This document shows positions 44,045-52,988 of a stretch of 64,000 nt of DNA, one piece after another; positions within the stretch are counted from its first letter, which is position 1; each line of letters starts with the position of its first letter. Made by a program: the position numbers and the translations under genes. The notes under the pieces were generated by a model, which saw nothing but the letters and a program-made list of their open reading frames with translations, did no database searches and was not told the origin of the DNA. This stretch comes from Chitinophaga eiseniae (lineage in GTDB: Bacteria > Bacteroidota > Bacteroidia > Chitinophagales > Chitinophagaceae): NCBI RefSeq assembly GCF_900167135.1, contig NZ_FUWZ01000003.1:682001-746000 (forward strand). Reading direction: 5' to 3'.

Positions 44045-45379
44045 TTAAATTGCGTCTGAGAGGGACGTAAAAGTAAAGTCCCTGATTTTCATCGGCGGGA
44101 TCAGAAAACTCCGGTAAGACTCGATGCTGAGGCTTCTTTCCGTTTTTCCCAGTGCCTCCACGTTGTTGAGCATGATCACGGGGCTTTCGTTAAAGCGGAG
44201 GTTTTTAATCGGGTATTTGATCTCACCGTTTTCGATGTAGAAAGTCCCGTCGCGGGTAAGGCCTGTCAGCAGCAGCGTCTGCGCGTCCACGAGGCGGATA
44301 TACCAGAGGCGGGACACCAGGATGCCTTTCTCCGTGCTTTTGATCAGCTCCTCCAGCGTTGCGGTACCGCCTTCCATGATGATATTGGAGGGCATTGGTA
44401 CTGGCTGAACACCTTTGTTTTTTGCCCAATACTGGGAATAAGCGAGATTTTTGACCACTCCTTTATCGATCCATGTTGTTTTTTCCAGCGGGAATCCTTC
44501 ACGGTTCCAGGTATCGGCGGGAAGATCGGGATGAAAGGGATCGGAGTAGATGGTCACCTTATCATCCATGAGTTGCTCCCCGATACGGTTGCCGCCACCG
44601 GGTTTGCTCATGAAGCTGCGGCCTTCATCGGCGTTACGGGCATCCAGGCCGCGGAACATGTTTTCCAGCATGTAGGTCGCTGCTACCGGTTCGAGGATGA
44701 CGGTGTATTTGCCAGGTTCAATCGCTTTGGCGCCGGCGGAGCTGTTGGCTTTGGCAGCGGCTATCCTGGTAGCGGCGAGCGTATCCAGGCGGCTGACATC
44801 ATTAAATCCGCGTGCCGCGAAACCGGAGCCGGTACCGGCACTGTTGCGGGTGGTGATGGTAAAGACCACGTTAGTATCTGTCTCGTAGGCAAAGAGTCCT
44901 TTGGAGTTGAGTATCGCTGAGAAACTGGTGGTGTTCTCAATAAATCCTGCGGCTTCCAGCTGTGCTTCTTTGGCCGCCTGTATGCTTTGAGCCACAGCGT
45001 CTGCACGGGTATCGGGCGTGATGGCGGCGGTAGCCGGCACATATGTTTTAGACGCTTTAAAATCCACCGGTCCGCGCAGCGGCATGTATTCCGGGTTCTC
45101 CGGCGCCAGGCGCGCCAGTTCTTCCGCGCGGTGCACCACCCTTTCGAGAGCGGCATCATCAAACTCGTTGATGGTGGCGGTACCGGAACGTTTACCAAAA
45201 TAGGAGGTAACGGAGAGGATGGTATTATCGATATCACCTGCGGTGGAAATAGCGTTACGTGCATAGCGGATATTACCGCCCTCTTCCCCGCGGAGCGACA
45301 CTTCGCACTCATCTGCTTTGGAATGGGCCAACACTTTTTGCAGTAATGCTTTTGCTGCTTCTTTTTTAAATATAGCCAT
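44045..45379 (-). CDS. pmbA: TldD/PmbA-family protein, PmbA-like (copy 2)
   Basis: 444 residues from MAIFKKEAAKALLQK; an upstream ATG adds 13 residues of doubtful value. It closely parallels copy 1 (NEFDDAALERVVHRAEELA, ending FTFTSLSDAI) and also lacks HExxxH. It starts 10 bases downstream of the second TldD, repeating the TldD-then-PmbA order. It differs most in residues 25-60 and 110-140, perhaps where peptide specificity lies. Confidence 0.85.
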   Translation of the reverse strand: MAIFKKEAAKALLQKVLAHSKADECEVSLRGEEGGNIRYARNAISTAGDIDNTILSVTSYFGKRSGTATINEFDDAALERVVHRAEELARLAPENPEYMPLRGPVDFKASKTYVPATAAITPDTRADAVAQSIQAAKEAQLEAAGFIENTTSFSAILNSKGLFAYETDTNVVFTITTRNSAGTGSGFAARGFNDVSRLDTLAATRIAAAKANSSAGAKAIEPGKYTVILEPVAATYMLENMFRGLDARNADEGRSFMSKPGGGNRIGEQLMDDKVTIYSDPFHPDLPADTWNREGFPLEKTTWIDKGVVKNLAYSQYWAKNKGVQPVPMPSNIIMEGGTATLEELIKSTEKGILVSRLWYIRLVDAQTLLLTGLTRDGTFYIENGEIKYPIKNLRFNESPVIMLNNVEALGKTERSLSIESYRSFLIPPMKIRDFTFTSLSDAI

Positions 45380-45389
45380 GTGCGTTAGA

Positions 45390-47027
45390 TCAGATTTTTC
45401 TTGCTGTGTTAATAACATTTACACCATTAAAACGGGTTGTGGAACTGCCATGGGACACGGCGTTGGACTGGCCCGGCTGTCCCTTGCCATCATTGAAGGC
45501 GCCGCCGAGACGGTAGTCGCTCTTGTCTGCGATGGCGGTGCAGCTGTTCCAGAACTCCTGTGTATTGGCCTGATAGGCCACATCTTTCAGCATACCGGCA
45601 ATTTTTCCGTCTTTGATTTCGTAGAATGTCTGTCCGCCGAACTGGAAGTTGTACCGCTGCTGATCGATGGAGAAGGAGCCGTCGCCGATGATGTAGATGC
45701 CTTTTTCCACGTTTTTGATCATATCGTCCACGCTGAGTTTTTCTTTTCCCGGTTGCAGCGATACGTTGGGCATACGCTGGAACTGTACGTCTGCCCAGCT
45801 TTGGGCGTAGCAACATCCCTGTGAGTGATCGAGGCCGATGATATGTGCCTGATCACGGATCGCCTGGTAGTTGACCAGCACGCCGTCTTTGATCAGGTCC
45901 CATTGACCGCATTGCACACCTTCATCGTCATAGCCTACGGCGCCGAGGGAGCCGGGTTGCAGTTTATCCGCCACTACGTTGACCAGCTTGCTGCCAAACT
46001 GGAAATTGCGTGACTTCCATTTATCCAGGGTGAGGAAGCTGGTGCCGGCGTAGTTGGCTTCGTAGCCCAGCACGCGGTCCAGCTCCGTGGGATGTGCCAC
46101 CGATTCATGGATAGTGAGCCAGAGGTGGGAAGGGTCCAGCACCAGGTCGTATTTACCCGGTTCCACGGACTTGGCTTTTAGTTTCTGGTCCACATCTGCG
46201 GTAGCATTTTTTACGTCTTCCAGCATATCGTACCGGTCTTTGTAACGGGTAACGATACCGCCGACTTTATTGTCTGCCGTGGGTGTCAGGTATTCATATC
46301 CCATACCTACGGGAGAGCTGAGAGATTTACGGGTTTCGAATTTGCCGCTGGCGCGGTCTATCTTGGTGACCGTAAAGGTGGGGAACAGGCGATGGATGTC
46401 CTGATCGATATAAGAGCCGTCCGTAGACGCAAAATATTTCTGTTCGTTGATAGCCAGGATAGCGGAATTGACGAAGTTGGCGCCGCCTTTCATGGCGATG
46501 CTGTTCACGTTAAGGAGCAGGTCCACTTTATCTTTCACCGGTATGGTGAAGGCGCTTTGCACGATAGGTGTTTTCCATGACACCTCGCCATAACCTTTCT
46601 GCGGGGCGAGCTGCACCGGCGTGGTGGTTACGCGGGAGTTGGCTTTTGCCACAGCGACCGCTCGTTCCGCCGCTTTCGCGATGGCCTCTTTGGTGACGGT
46701 GTTGGTAGCAGCGAATCCCCAACAGCCGTTAGCGATCACACGGATACCTACGCCAAAGGATTCCGCATTGGCGATGTTCTGCACGCGGGCTTCACGGGTC
46801 ACAACAAACTGGTTGAGGTACCTGCCGATGCGTACATCTGCATAGGTCGCTCCTTTGCTGCGGGCGGTATTAAGCGCCACATCTGCCAGTTGTTTCTTGA
46901 GTTTTACGTCTATACCATCATTGAGAAAGCGTGATGGGTCGACGGGTGTGCCGAAAGCGGGAAGATTCGGCAGGACGAGTGCTCCCAGCCCCATAGCGGA
47001 TAGCTGGATAAAGTCTTTACGTTTCAA
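45390..47027 (-). CDS. tldD: TldD-like metalloprotease (copy 2), TTG start
   Basis: 545 residues. The zinc motif is HESVAH (LTIHESVAHPTELDR), with Ala in place of the Gly of copy 1; both His and the Glu remain. The leader MKRKDFIQLSAMGLGALVL is like copy 1, but one Arg of the twin pair is Lys (RK), so Tat export is less sure. The start is a TTG preceded by a strong Shine-Dalgarno; the next ATG would destroy the leader. First gene of the array. Confidence 0.86.
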   Translation of the reverse strand: MKRKDFIQLSAMGLGALVLPNLPAFGTPVDPSRFLNDGIDVKLKKQLADVALNTARSKGATYADVRIGRYLNQFVVTREARVQNIANAESFGVGIRVIANGCWGFAATNTVTKEAIAKAAERAVAVAKANSRVTTTPVQLAPQKGYGEVSWKTPIVQSAFTIPVKDKVDLLLNVNSIAMKGGANFVNSAILAINEQKYFASTDGSYIDQDIHRLFPTFTVTKIDRASGKFETRKSLSSPVGMGYEYLTPTADNKVGGIVTRYKDRYDMLEDVKNATADVDQKLKAKSVEPGKYDLVLDPSHLWLTIHESVAHPTELDRVLGYEANYAGTSFLTLDKWKSRNFQFGSKLVNVVADKLQPGSLGAVGYDDEGVQCGQWDLIKDGVLVNYQAIRDQAHIIGLDHSQGCCYAQSWADVQFQRMPNVSLQPGKEKLSVDDMIKNVEKGIYIIGDGSFSIDQQRYNFQFGGQTFYEIKDGKIAGMLKDVAYQANTQEFWNSCTAIADKSDYRLGGAFNDGKGQPGQSNAVSHGSSTTRFNGVNVINTARKI

Positions 47028-47040
47028 TGGAAAGTCCTCC
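47027..47040 (-). promoter_or_regulatory. Shine-Dalgarno deciding a TTG start
   Basis: On the minus strand GGAGG (47036-47040) lies 8 bases before the TTG at 47027. Strong Shine-Dalgarno sites are not the rule in Bacteroidota, and this one supports the non-ATG start of the upstream TldD gene. Confidence 0.6.
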
Positions 47041-47194
47041 GGTTTAGTTTGGTTTAGATTCTAGTTGACAGCGGGTATCTGTGATTCCATGCACCATTAA
47101 CAGCATGGCGATGCAATTCTCATGAGCATAAAACCTCGTAACCCCTAATAGCATCCTAAGCTAATTTTTTTTTCTTACTTTTTTCAGCCACTCG

Positions 47195-48634
47195 TCACAT
47201 TTTCTTTTCCCACCATAAAAAGATGAGCGTAAAGAATAAGGGCATCAGCCACCACAGGGGCGACAATGGCAGGAGGCTTGTCTGCCGGAGCGGTGTGGGT
47301 ACTGAGGAAGGGTGCATAGCCCGTAAATTTTTCCAGTCATCATCCCGGAAGATATAATTCCAGGAAACGCTGGTCCCGGTGTTGATCTGTTGCCAGCCGG
47401 TCTTCTGCGGCCACCAGGTACCGCTATGCCGGTACGGCAGCCAGGGATGCTGCGCCAGTGACAACCTGATGCCACCAGCCTGTAAGGTTGGTATGGCAGC
47501 GGTTTCCAGCTGCAGGTCCAGTGGCTGATATACCCTCGCGATGGCCGGATGGACGGTTACTTTCTCAACAGTGGCCTTTTTCCGGGCGGCAGCCTCCAGC
47601 AAAGCGGACCAATACTGACCGTAGGCAGCGGGCTGTCCTTCCAGCTGCCAGCTGTAGGTGTTAAAAAGATGGCTGCGCACCAGTTTACCTGCGCCTGCCA
47701 GCGATACCGTCACATAAGCGCGATGCAGGCTGTCGGTTACCAATGGCAGCTGCCCGTTGCCTGACGGCAACACCTGTCCCGGATCGGTGTACAGGACCGG
47801 TAAGCGGCGTCCGGAGCGGAGCTTCAACTGAAGGGGACGCGGCTGCGTTCCGGCGCTGTCTGCTTTAAGCACCAGGCCGATGCCGGCCTCCTCAAGGCGG
47901 GCACGGGTACCTCTATCGATAGCGCCGGCCTGGGAGATCACAACATCGAATTTATCGAGTAAGGCTGGTGTGAGCACATCGAGCGACTGCTGCGGAAAAT
48001 TGGAGAACCGCAGCAGGTATTTATTTTTGGCAACCAACGTACGCATCGCCACTGCGTTCCCCTGCTGTACCAGCCAGTCGGCCAGGAAACGATTTTCAAA
48101 ATCGGGGGCCTGCGCCAGAAAAAGCACGGTCAGCGGGGTGACAGGCATCACTTCCAGCGGCAACGGTTGTTGTTCCAGCGTATCTTTCCCGGCCATAGCG
48201 GTGATGCGGTATACCGCTCTGCCCTGGTGCAGGGGCAGGGCGCTGAGGGAAAAGGAAGACTCCTGCTGAGGCGCTATCACCAGAGAATCCAGGGTAGTAT
48301 CAAAACCGGCCAGCCGCAGGATGACGGGTCGGGTAGTATTATTCCGGTATCTTCCCTGCACCTGCCATTCGGCACCGGCTGACAGGCGGCGGGGCCAGTC
48401 GCAGGCGACGATGCCCGCTGCCGGGGTAGCAGCTTTCACAGCGGGGCGCGGCGGCGCCTCTTCACGGGAGACGTATAAGGGCCAGCCAGCCACAACCAGG
48501 CACGCCACAGCTACCAGCGTAACGACGATACGTGCTGCCAGCCGTCCTTTCTTAGGACGGCGTACCTCTTGTATGATCAGCCAGCCGGCGACGATGACGC
48601 CGGCTACCAACAAAAAGTAGTTCCAGGTGGTCAT
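47195..48634 (-). CDS. membrane protein of the MoxR/Bat operon, GATase-like middle
   Basis: 479 residues. Two membrane spans lie near the N-terminus (NYFLLVAGVIVAGWLIIQEV, IVVTLVAVACLVVAGWPLYV) and one at the C-terminus (LWWLMPLFFTLIFLWWEKKM). The large periplasmic part has TVLFLAQAPDFENRFLADWL and FDVVISQAGAIDRGTRARLEE, a class-I glutamine-amidotransferase-like pattern. No Cys-His pair for catalysis was identified. It overlaps the previous gene by 4 bases and is the last gene of the operon. Function inferred only from context. Confidence 0.6.
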   Translation of the reverse strand: MTTWNYFLLVAGVIVAGWLIIQEVRRPKKGRLAARIVVTLVAVACLVVAGWPLYVSREEAPPRPAVKAATPAAGIVACDWPRRLSAGAEWQVQGRYRNNTTRPVILRLAGFDTTLDSLVIAPQQESSFSLSALPLHQGRAVYRITAMAGKDTLEQQPLPLEVMPVTPLTVLFLAQAPDFENRFLADWLVQQGNAVAMRTLVAKNKYLLRFSNFPQQSLDVLTPALLDKFDVVISQAGAIDRGTRARLEEAGIGLVLKADSAGTQPRPLQLKLRSGRRLPVLYTDPGQVLPSGNGQLPLVTDSLHRAYVTVSLAGAGKLVRSHLFNTYSWQLEGQPAAYGQYWSALLEAAARKKATVEKVTVHPAIARVYQPLDLQLETAAIPTLQAGGIRLSLAQHPWLPYRHSGTWWPQKTGWQQINTGTSVSWNYIFRDDDWKNLRAMHPSSVPTPLRQTSLLPLSPLWWLMPLFFTLIFLWWEKKM

Positions 48635-50772
48635 GGCGTACCGGTTTTAAGGTTATGAAAGTAGTGTTGCGGCAGTGACGGCGATACCGGCGCCGGTGTG
48701 CGCTGCGGCTGCAACGGCGGTGCTGTCAGTATTTTTTGCAGTCCCCGTTGAGCGGTACGTATATCCTTCTCCGTGCTTTTAAGCGTTTGTATGCGGCGCA
48801 TCGCTTCCAGCGCCGGCAGGTACGCTGCAGGCGTAGCAGCCGCCTGTGTTGTCAGCAGCTGCTGCGCTTCCCGGAGCACGGCCGCATGACCGCCGGTATC
48901 ACCGGCTTTCATGGCATCGAGCGCCGCTAAGGCCTGTCGGACTTTCAGCAGCTGGTCCTGGTAGGCGGCCGTTTCTTTTTGCTGCCGTGGCCGGATCTTG
49001 TCCTGCTCGCCCGTGAGCCGCTTCTCCGGCTTCAGCGGCGTGGTTTTAACGCCCGTTTTGGCGACGTACACGCGGGACTGCTGCTGGAGGTCTTTCAGCA
49101 GGCGCAGCGCCTTATAAGCGAATGGTAATGCTTCCTGCGGTTTATACAACCGTAACTGCAATTCTGACTTCCACATCTCCGTCAGGGTCGCTTTCAGCTG
49201 TTTTTTGATCTCCGGATCGAAGAAGGTAGCGTCTTCTGCGTTGTCATGTTTGTCCGTAAACTCGTCCAGCACTTTGGCGGCGTTGCCGAAGTCCCCGGGG
49301 TCCACTCCTTCATGCGCTTCTTTTCCGTGATGATCATGACCATGGTCATGATCATCGTGTCCTTCTTCCGCCGCTACGCGGGGATCTCCTACGTTGGACT
49401 CCGATTCTTCACCGAGGAATTTGCCATAGCGCAGGCGCAACAGCTTCTGGTCGGTGCCGAGGTCGTTACTGCGGCTGTTAAATTTTGCTGTACCGATGCT
49501 GTCTTTCTCCCGGAGCAGCTGTTCAGCATCCAGGATAATCTGGCGCTGGCTGCGGAAGTATTCCGGCTTAAAGGCCACGCCGGTCACCATGCCTTCCATA
49601 CTGAAGAGCTGTGCCGTGTCCGGCAGGGTGATGATGTACACGTCTGAACGATTTTCCTGCCGCCGGGTATCGGTCACGCGTATATGAAAATACAGTTCAT
49701 CGCCGGGCTTCAGTCCCATGGCGGTGAGGTTCAGTGTTTTGCTCACCTGGTACCGGGGCAGCCGGGCGCTGAAACTGTTATCGAAAGGCAGCTCCTGGTC
49801 TTTGAAGCGAACGGCTTCGCCGCTGCCGCTGGCGATCGTCAGCGCTATATGCGCGTCCCGGATGCCATAGTCATCTGTCAGGGCCGCCTGTACGTTTACT
49901 TTGGTGGATTGCCCGAATTCGATCGTCGTAAAGGGTTTGGGATTGGTGATGCGGATGACCGGCAGCTGGTCAGGGACCAACTGTAACTGGTACAGTTCAG
50001 ACAGACGGTCATTCATGGACACCTGGTAGAAGCCGGATTTTCGGACAGTCCGTGTAGCCGTCCACGTAGTATGCTCCACATCAGGCTGTAATGTGAGCCG
50101 GGTGCTGTCATTGAACAACAGCGACAGTTCCTGTACTTCTTTATTGGTATGTATTTCCCATTTTATCAGGGAACTGTCGGGCGCAGTGATGTTGAATGCT
50201 GACTGGGTAAGGGCTGAGCGGCGCATATACGCCGGCGGCTGCAGGGTGATCTGTACGCCGTTAATGCCCGGCAATATTTTTTCGGGCTTCGTGGCTGGCC
50301 CCGGAGCGTTGTTAGTCGTTACCGGCAGTTTTGCCAGATAAGTATTCAACATATGCCAGCCTATTGTGAACGCCACCATAAAAGACGCTATCAGCAAAGC
50401 TTGTCGCAGTGGCCGGTAGAACTTACCGGGCAGTTGCAGGTTTTCCAGAACGGGGCTGATTTTCTCCGCTTGCAGTGTTTCCAGCAGGTTCCTGTCGGCC
50501 GCCGGTTTTAACAGCAATGCGGCGCTGTCTTCCAGTTCCGGGAATGTTTGGTTCAGGTAGCGGGCTACTTCTTCCTCCTGCAGGCGGCAGGGTTTATGCC
50601 ACCACAGTTGCACGAACAGCGACAAAACACCGCCCGCTATAGCCGGGATAATACCGAACAGCGCCAGGGGAGCAGCCAGGGCTATAGACAACAAGCCATA
50701 ACGCAATTGCTGGCTCCGCACCCAGCGGGTGCGGATACCGGCTATTTTCATATGACCGTTGACGTCATTCAT
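48631..50772 (-). CDS. DUF4175-like membrane protein with a His/Asp-rich segment
   Basis: 713 residues from MNDVNGHMKIAG, which overlaps the BatA stop by 8 bases; an ATG 13 codons earlier lies deeper in BatA. Two or three membrane spans lie in the first ~160 residues (YGLLSIALAAPLALFGIIPA, LLIASFMVAFTIGWHML). The periplasmic part has beta-sandwich character, then a helical C-terminus rich in Gln and Lys. Near residue 475, EEGHDDHDHGHDHHGK is a likely metal-binding patch. Homologues occur in MoxR operons, but the role is unknown. Confidence 0.6.
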   Translation of the reverse strand: MNDVNGHMKIAGIRTRWVRSQQLRYGLLSIALAAPLALFGIIPAIAGGVLSLFVQLWWHKPCRLQEEEVARYLNQTFPELEDSAALLLKPAADRNLLETLQAEKISPVLENLQLPGKFYRPLRQALLIASFMVAFTIGWHMLNTYLAKLPVTTNNAPGPATKPEKILPGINGVQITLQPPAYMRRSALTQSAFNITAPDSSLIKWEIHTNKEVQELSLLFNDSTRLTLQPDVEHTTWTATRTVRKSGFYQVSMNDRLSELYQLQLVPDQLPVIRITNPKPFTTIEFGQSTKVNVQAALTDDYGIRDAHIALTIASGSGEAVRFKDQELPFDNSFSARLPRYQVSKTLNLTAMGLKPGDELYFHIRVTDTRRQENRSDVYIITLPDTAQLFSMEGMVTGVAFKPEYFRSQRQIILDAEQLLREKDSIGTAKFNSRSNDLGTDQKLLRLRYGKFLGEESESNVGDPRVAAEEGHDDHDHGHDHHGKEAHEGVDPGDFGNAAKVLDEFTDKHDNAEDATFFDPEIKKQLKATLTEMWKSELQLRLYKPQEALPFAYKALRLLKDLQQQSRVYVAKTGVKTTPLKPEKRLTGEQDKIRPRQQKETAAYQDQLLKVRQALAALDAMKAGDTGGHAAVLREAQQLLTTQAAATPAAYLPALEAMRRIQTLKSTEKDIRTAQRGLQKILTAPPLQPQRTPAPVSPSLPQHYFHNLKTGTP
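49329..49356. repeat. 28-base perfect palindrome inside the His/Asp-rich codons
   Basis: The sequence centred on CCATGG reads the same on both strands for 28 bases. It is made of GAT/CAT codons for the DDHDHGHDHH segment, so it probably arises from codon composition, but it could form a hairpin in the mRNA. Confidence 0.8.
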
Positions 50773-52096
50773 TAGCGCTCTTTGTTTTGAATGAGAGATA
50801 TCGTTCTGCACAAAACACCAGCAACAGGGCGGTCCAGGTTATTTTCTCCAATGGCGTTTCCTGTTGAGGGATGACAACCGGTTTCACGGCGACTGCCCGG
50901 GCCGGCAATACGAGTTGCCGGGTATCTATGCTGCGGCGGTCGTGTTGTTTATCGGCGGCAGCGGGATACAGCAGTTCCAGCAATTTCTCGGGAAGCTCCC
51001 CACTCCAGGGCAGTTCATTCCATGCCGGGTTAAAGTGCGTATAGAGCTGGTCTTTAGCGAGCAACGGGTTACCGTAGCTGTCCGGCCAGGCAGCACCGGT
51101 AGTATCTTCTACCGGCAGGCGCTGAAAGACGCGGATGTTGGTACCTCCGATCGTGGCAGCTATGGATTGGGGCGTACCTGCGGCATACCGGATGGTCCGT
51201 CCGGCGTTGATACCGGCTGGCAAGGGGCTGTCGGACAGCCACCAGAGGCAGTCCTGCGACGCCGGTATGGCAGATACCTGTTTTACCGTCAGCAGGTTGA
51301 TTTTCCGATGGGTATATTGCTGTACCGCTTTCAGCGCGGCCGCGAGGTAGCGGGCGTCTTCCTGGTATTTATCGGTGTAAATGGTATACTGCAACGTGAT
51401 AGTGTTGGCGGCGCCGGGCAATGTATCGAAGACGCTGAAGGTGGTGCCGGATGGTGTGCTCCTGCCCTGCCGGATACGGAGGCTGTCATTATCCGCCAAA
51501 TACGTATAGTCGTTCCAGTTACTAACCGAATCCGGCGGTGTCATGGTTTGCCAGTGCAGGGTTAATGCTACTGCGGGCATGGGTCCGGAGAAACGGGCCA
51601 GCCGGTTGCCTGTAAAGAGGTATACCGGCAGGTCGGCCGGCACTTTTAGGGAGAGCGCCTGTAGCAGTTGCCAGTAAGTCACCCCAGCTGTATCGGGCGG
51701 AATGTCGTCTGGCCGGTGCAGGCGTGCAAAACCGGTATCGGGCGTATGCAATTGAAATCCCTGTCGCAGCAATGAATCGATCTGCGTGCGGAAAGCGGGA
51801 TAGGCCGTCTGTTCCGCTATTACCCAGCCTTTTACGGTGCGGGTTGTCAGTGGCTGCCGCCATACCGGTTGAGACAACAGCAACGCCAGCAGGATGATCA
51901 GCAGGCAACGCAGCAATAGCAACCACCAGTCAGACACCCGCCAGCTGCGGGCATGCCGTACGGAAGCGGCGGAGAGCAGTTGTATACTGCTGATCCGAAG
52001 CACTTTTCCCGGGCGGCGGTGCCACAAATGGATAAACACCGGAACGGCTATTCCGGCGGCGAGCGTCATCCATATGGGTTGTAGCAGGTGCAGCAA
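50765..52096 (-). CDS. BatA-domain membrane protein
   Basis: 443 residues. MLHLLQPIWMTLAAGIAVPVFIHLWHRRPGK matches the BatA N-terminal signature (membrane span then HxxxRR). Spans follow near 60-77. The rest is a periplasmic domain with no intact MIDAS Asp-x-Ser-x-Ser, so von Willebrand metal binding is unlikely. The start is TTG 2 bases after the DUF58 stop; the next ATG would cut the first span. Bat proteins support aerotolerance and interact with MoxR ATPases. Confidence 0.8.
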   Translation of the reverse strand: MLHLLQPIWMTLAAGIAVPVFIHLWHRRPGKVLRISSIQLLSAASVRHARSWRVSDWWLLLLRCLLIILLALLLSQPVWRQPLTTRTVKGWVIAEQTAYPAFRTQIDSLLRQGFQLHTPDTGFARLHRPDDIPPDTAGVTYWQLLQALSLKVPADLPVYLFTGNRLARFSGPMPAVALTLHWQTMTPPDSVSNWNDYTYLADNDSLRIRQGRSTPSGTTFSVFDTLPGAANTITLQYTIYTDKYQEDARYLAAALKAVQQYTHRKINLLTVKQVSAIPASQDCLWWLSDSPLPAGINAGRTIRYAAGTPQSIAATIGGTNIRVFQRLPVEDTTGAAWPDSYGNPLLAKDQLYTHFNPAWNELPWSGELPEKLLELLYPAAADKQHDRRSIDTRQLVLPARAVAVKPVVIPQQETPLEKITWTALLLVFCAERYLSFKTKSANE

Positions 52097-52098
52097 AA

Positions 52099-52983
52099 CT
52101 ATTTTCTCATTTTATTACGCTGGTTCAGAAAATCGCGGAGGGCGGCATCCAGCGGCTCCTGCAGCAGCAGTTGCCGGTAATAGATACGCCGCTGCAGCAA
52201 TTGCGTACGCAGTTGATCGTTGTATTGTTCGAGCTTTGAAGGATAGTCTGTATCGGCGATGCCTGTCAGCTCCAGCCGCTGGCCTGTTTCCAGGTCCTCT
52301 ACCGCATCGTAGCCCCGGAAATCGCCGGTGCGTTCTTTTTCTCCCAACAGGTGAAATACCAGGATCTCATGGCCGAGCGCCGATAACGTTTGTAACAAAG
52401 CGGTGATTTCTCCGGATTGTTCATAATAATCGGTGATGAAAACCAGCAGTTGCCGGTTATGCGGACCGCTGAAGAGATCGCGGTACTGTGCCGGCGCTGT
52501 AAACGTACCGCCAGGTTGTATTTGCTCCAGCTGGTAATACAGGCGGGCCATGTGCTGGGCTTCCCTTCTGGCCGTCATGGTAAAAAGGCGGCCATGGTGT
52601 AGTACCGCCAGTCCGGCTGCGTCGCCCTGGAGATGCGCCAGGTAGGCGAGCGAAGCCGCGAGGTAACGGGCGTAGTCTATTTTGGAGATCCCGTCTTCCG
52701 TATGAAGCATGGAATTGCTGGCATCTATCAGGAAACTGATATCGATGCTGGTTTCCATTTCCGACTCCCGGATATAGTATCTGTCGGAGCGGGCATACAT
52801 TTTCCAGTCGAGCCAGCGGAGGTCGTCTCCCGGCTGATAGCTGCGGTACTGGCTGAATTCCAGTCCGGCTCCTTTTACCCTGCTGGCGTGCATACCGGCC
52901 ATAAAGCCATCCACCGCCGTTTTAGCGGCGAGCGGCAGGTCTTTGATGGCCAGCAGTACTTTCGGGTCCAGCAGATTACTCAT
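52099..52983 (-). CDS. DUF58 domain protein
   Basis: 294 residues. The DUF58 hallmark GAGLEFSQYRSYQPGDDLRWLDWKMYARSDR is split here around residues 38-68, followed by a vWA-like fold with FLIDASNSML and VFITDYYEQ. These proteins are adaptors for MoxR AAA+ ATPases. It sits 5 bases after moxR and 2 before BatA. Confidence 0.93.
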   Translation of the reverse strand: MSNLLDPKVLLAIKDLPLAAKTAVDGFMAGMHASRVKGAGLEFSQYRSYQPGDDLRWLDWKMYARSDRYYIRESEMETSIDISFLIDASNSMLHTEDGISKIDYARYLAASLAYLAHLQGDAAGLAVLHHGRLFTMTARREAQHMARLYYQLEQIQPGGTFTAPAQYRDLFSGPHNRQLLVFITDYYEQSGEITALLQTLSALGHEILVFHLLGEKERTGDFRGYDAVEDLETGQRLELTGIADTDYPSKLEQYNDQLRTQLLQRRIYYRQLLLQEPLDAALRDFLNQRNKMRK

Positions 52984-52988
52984 ATTGA

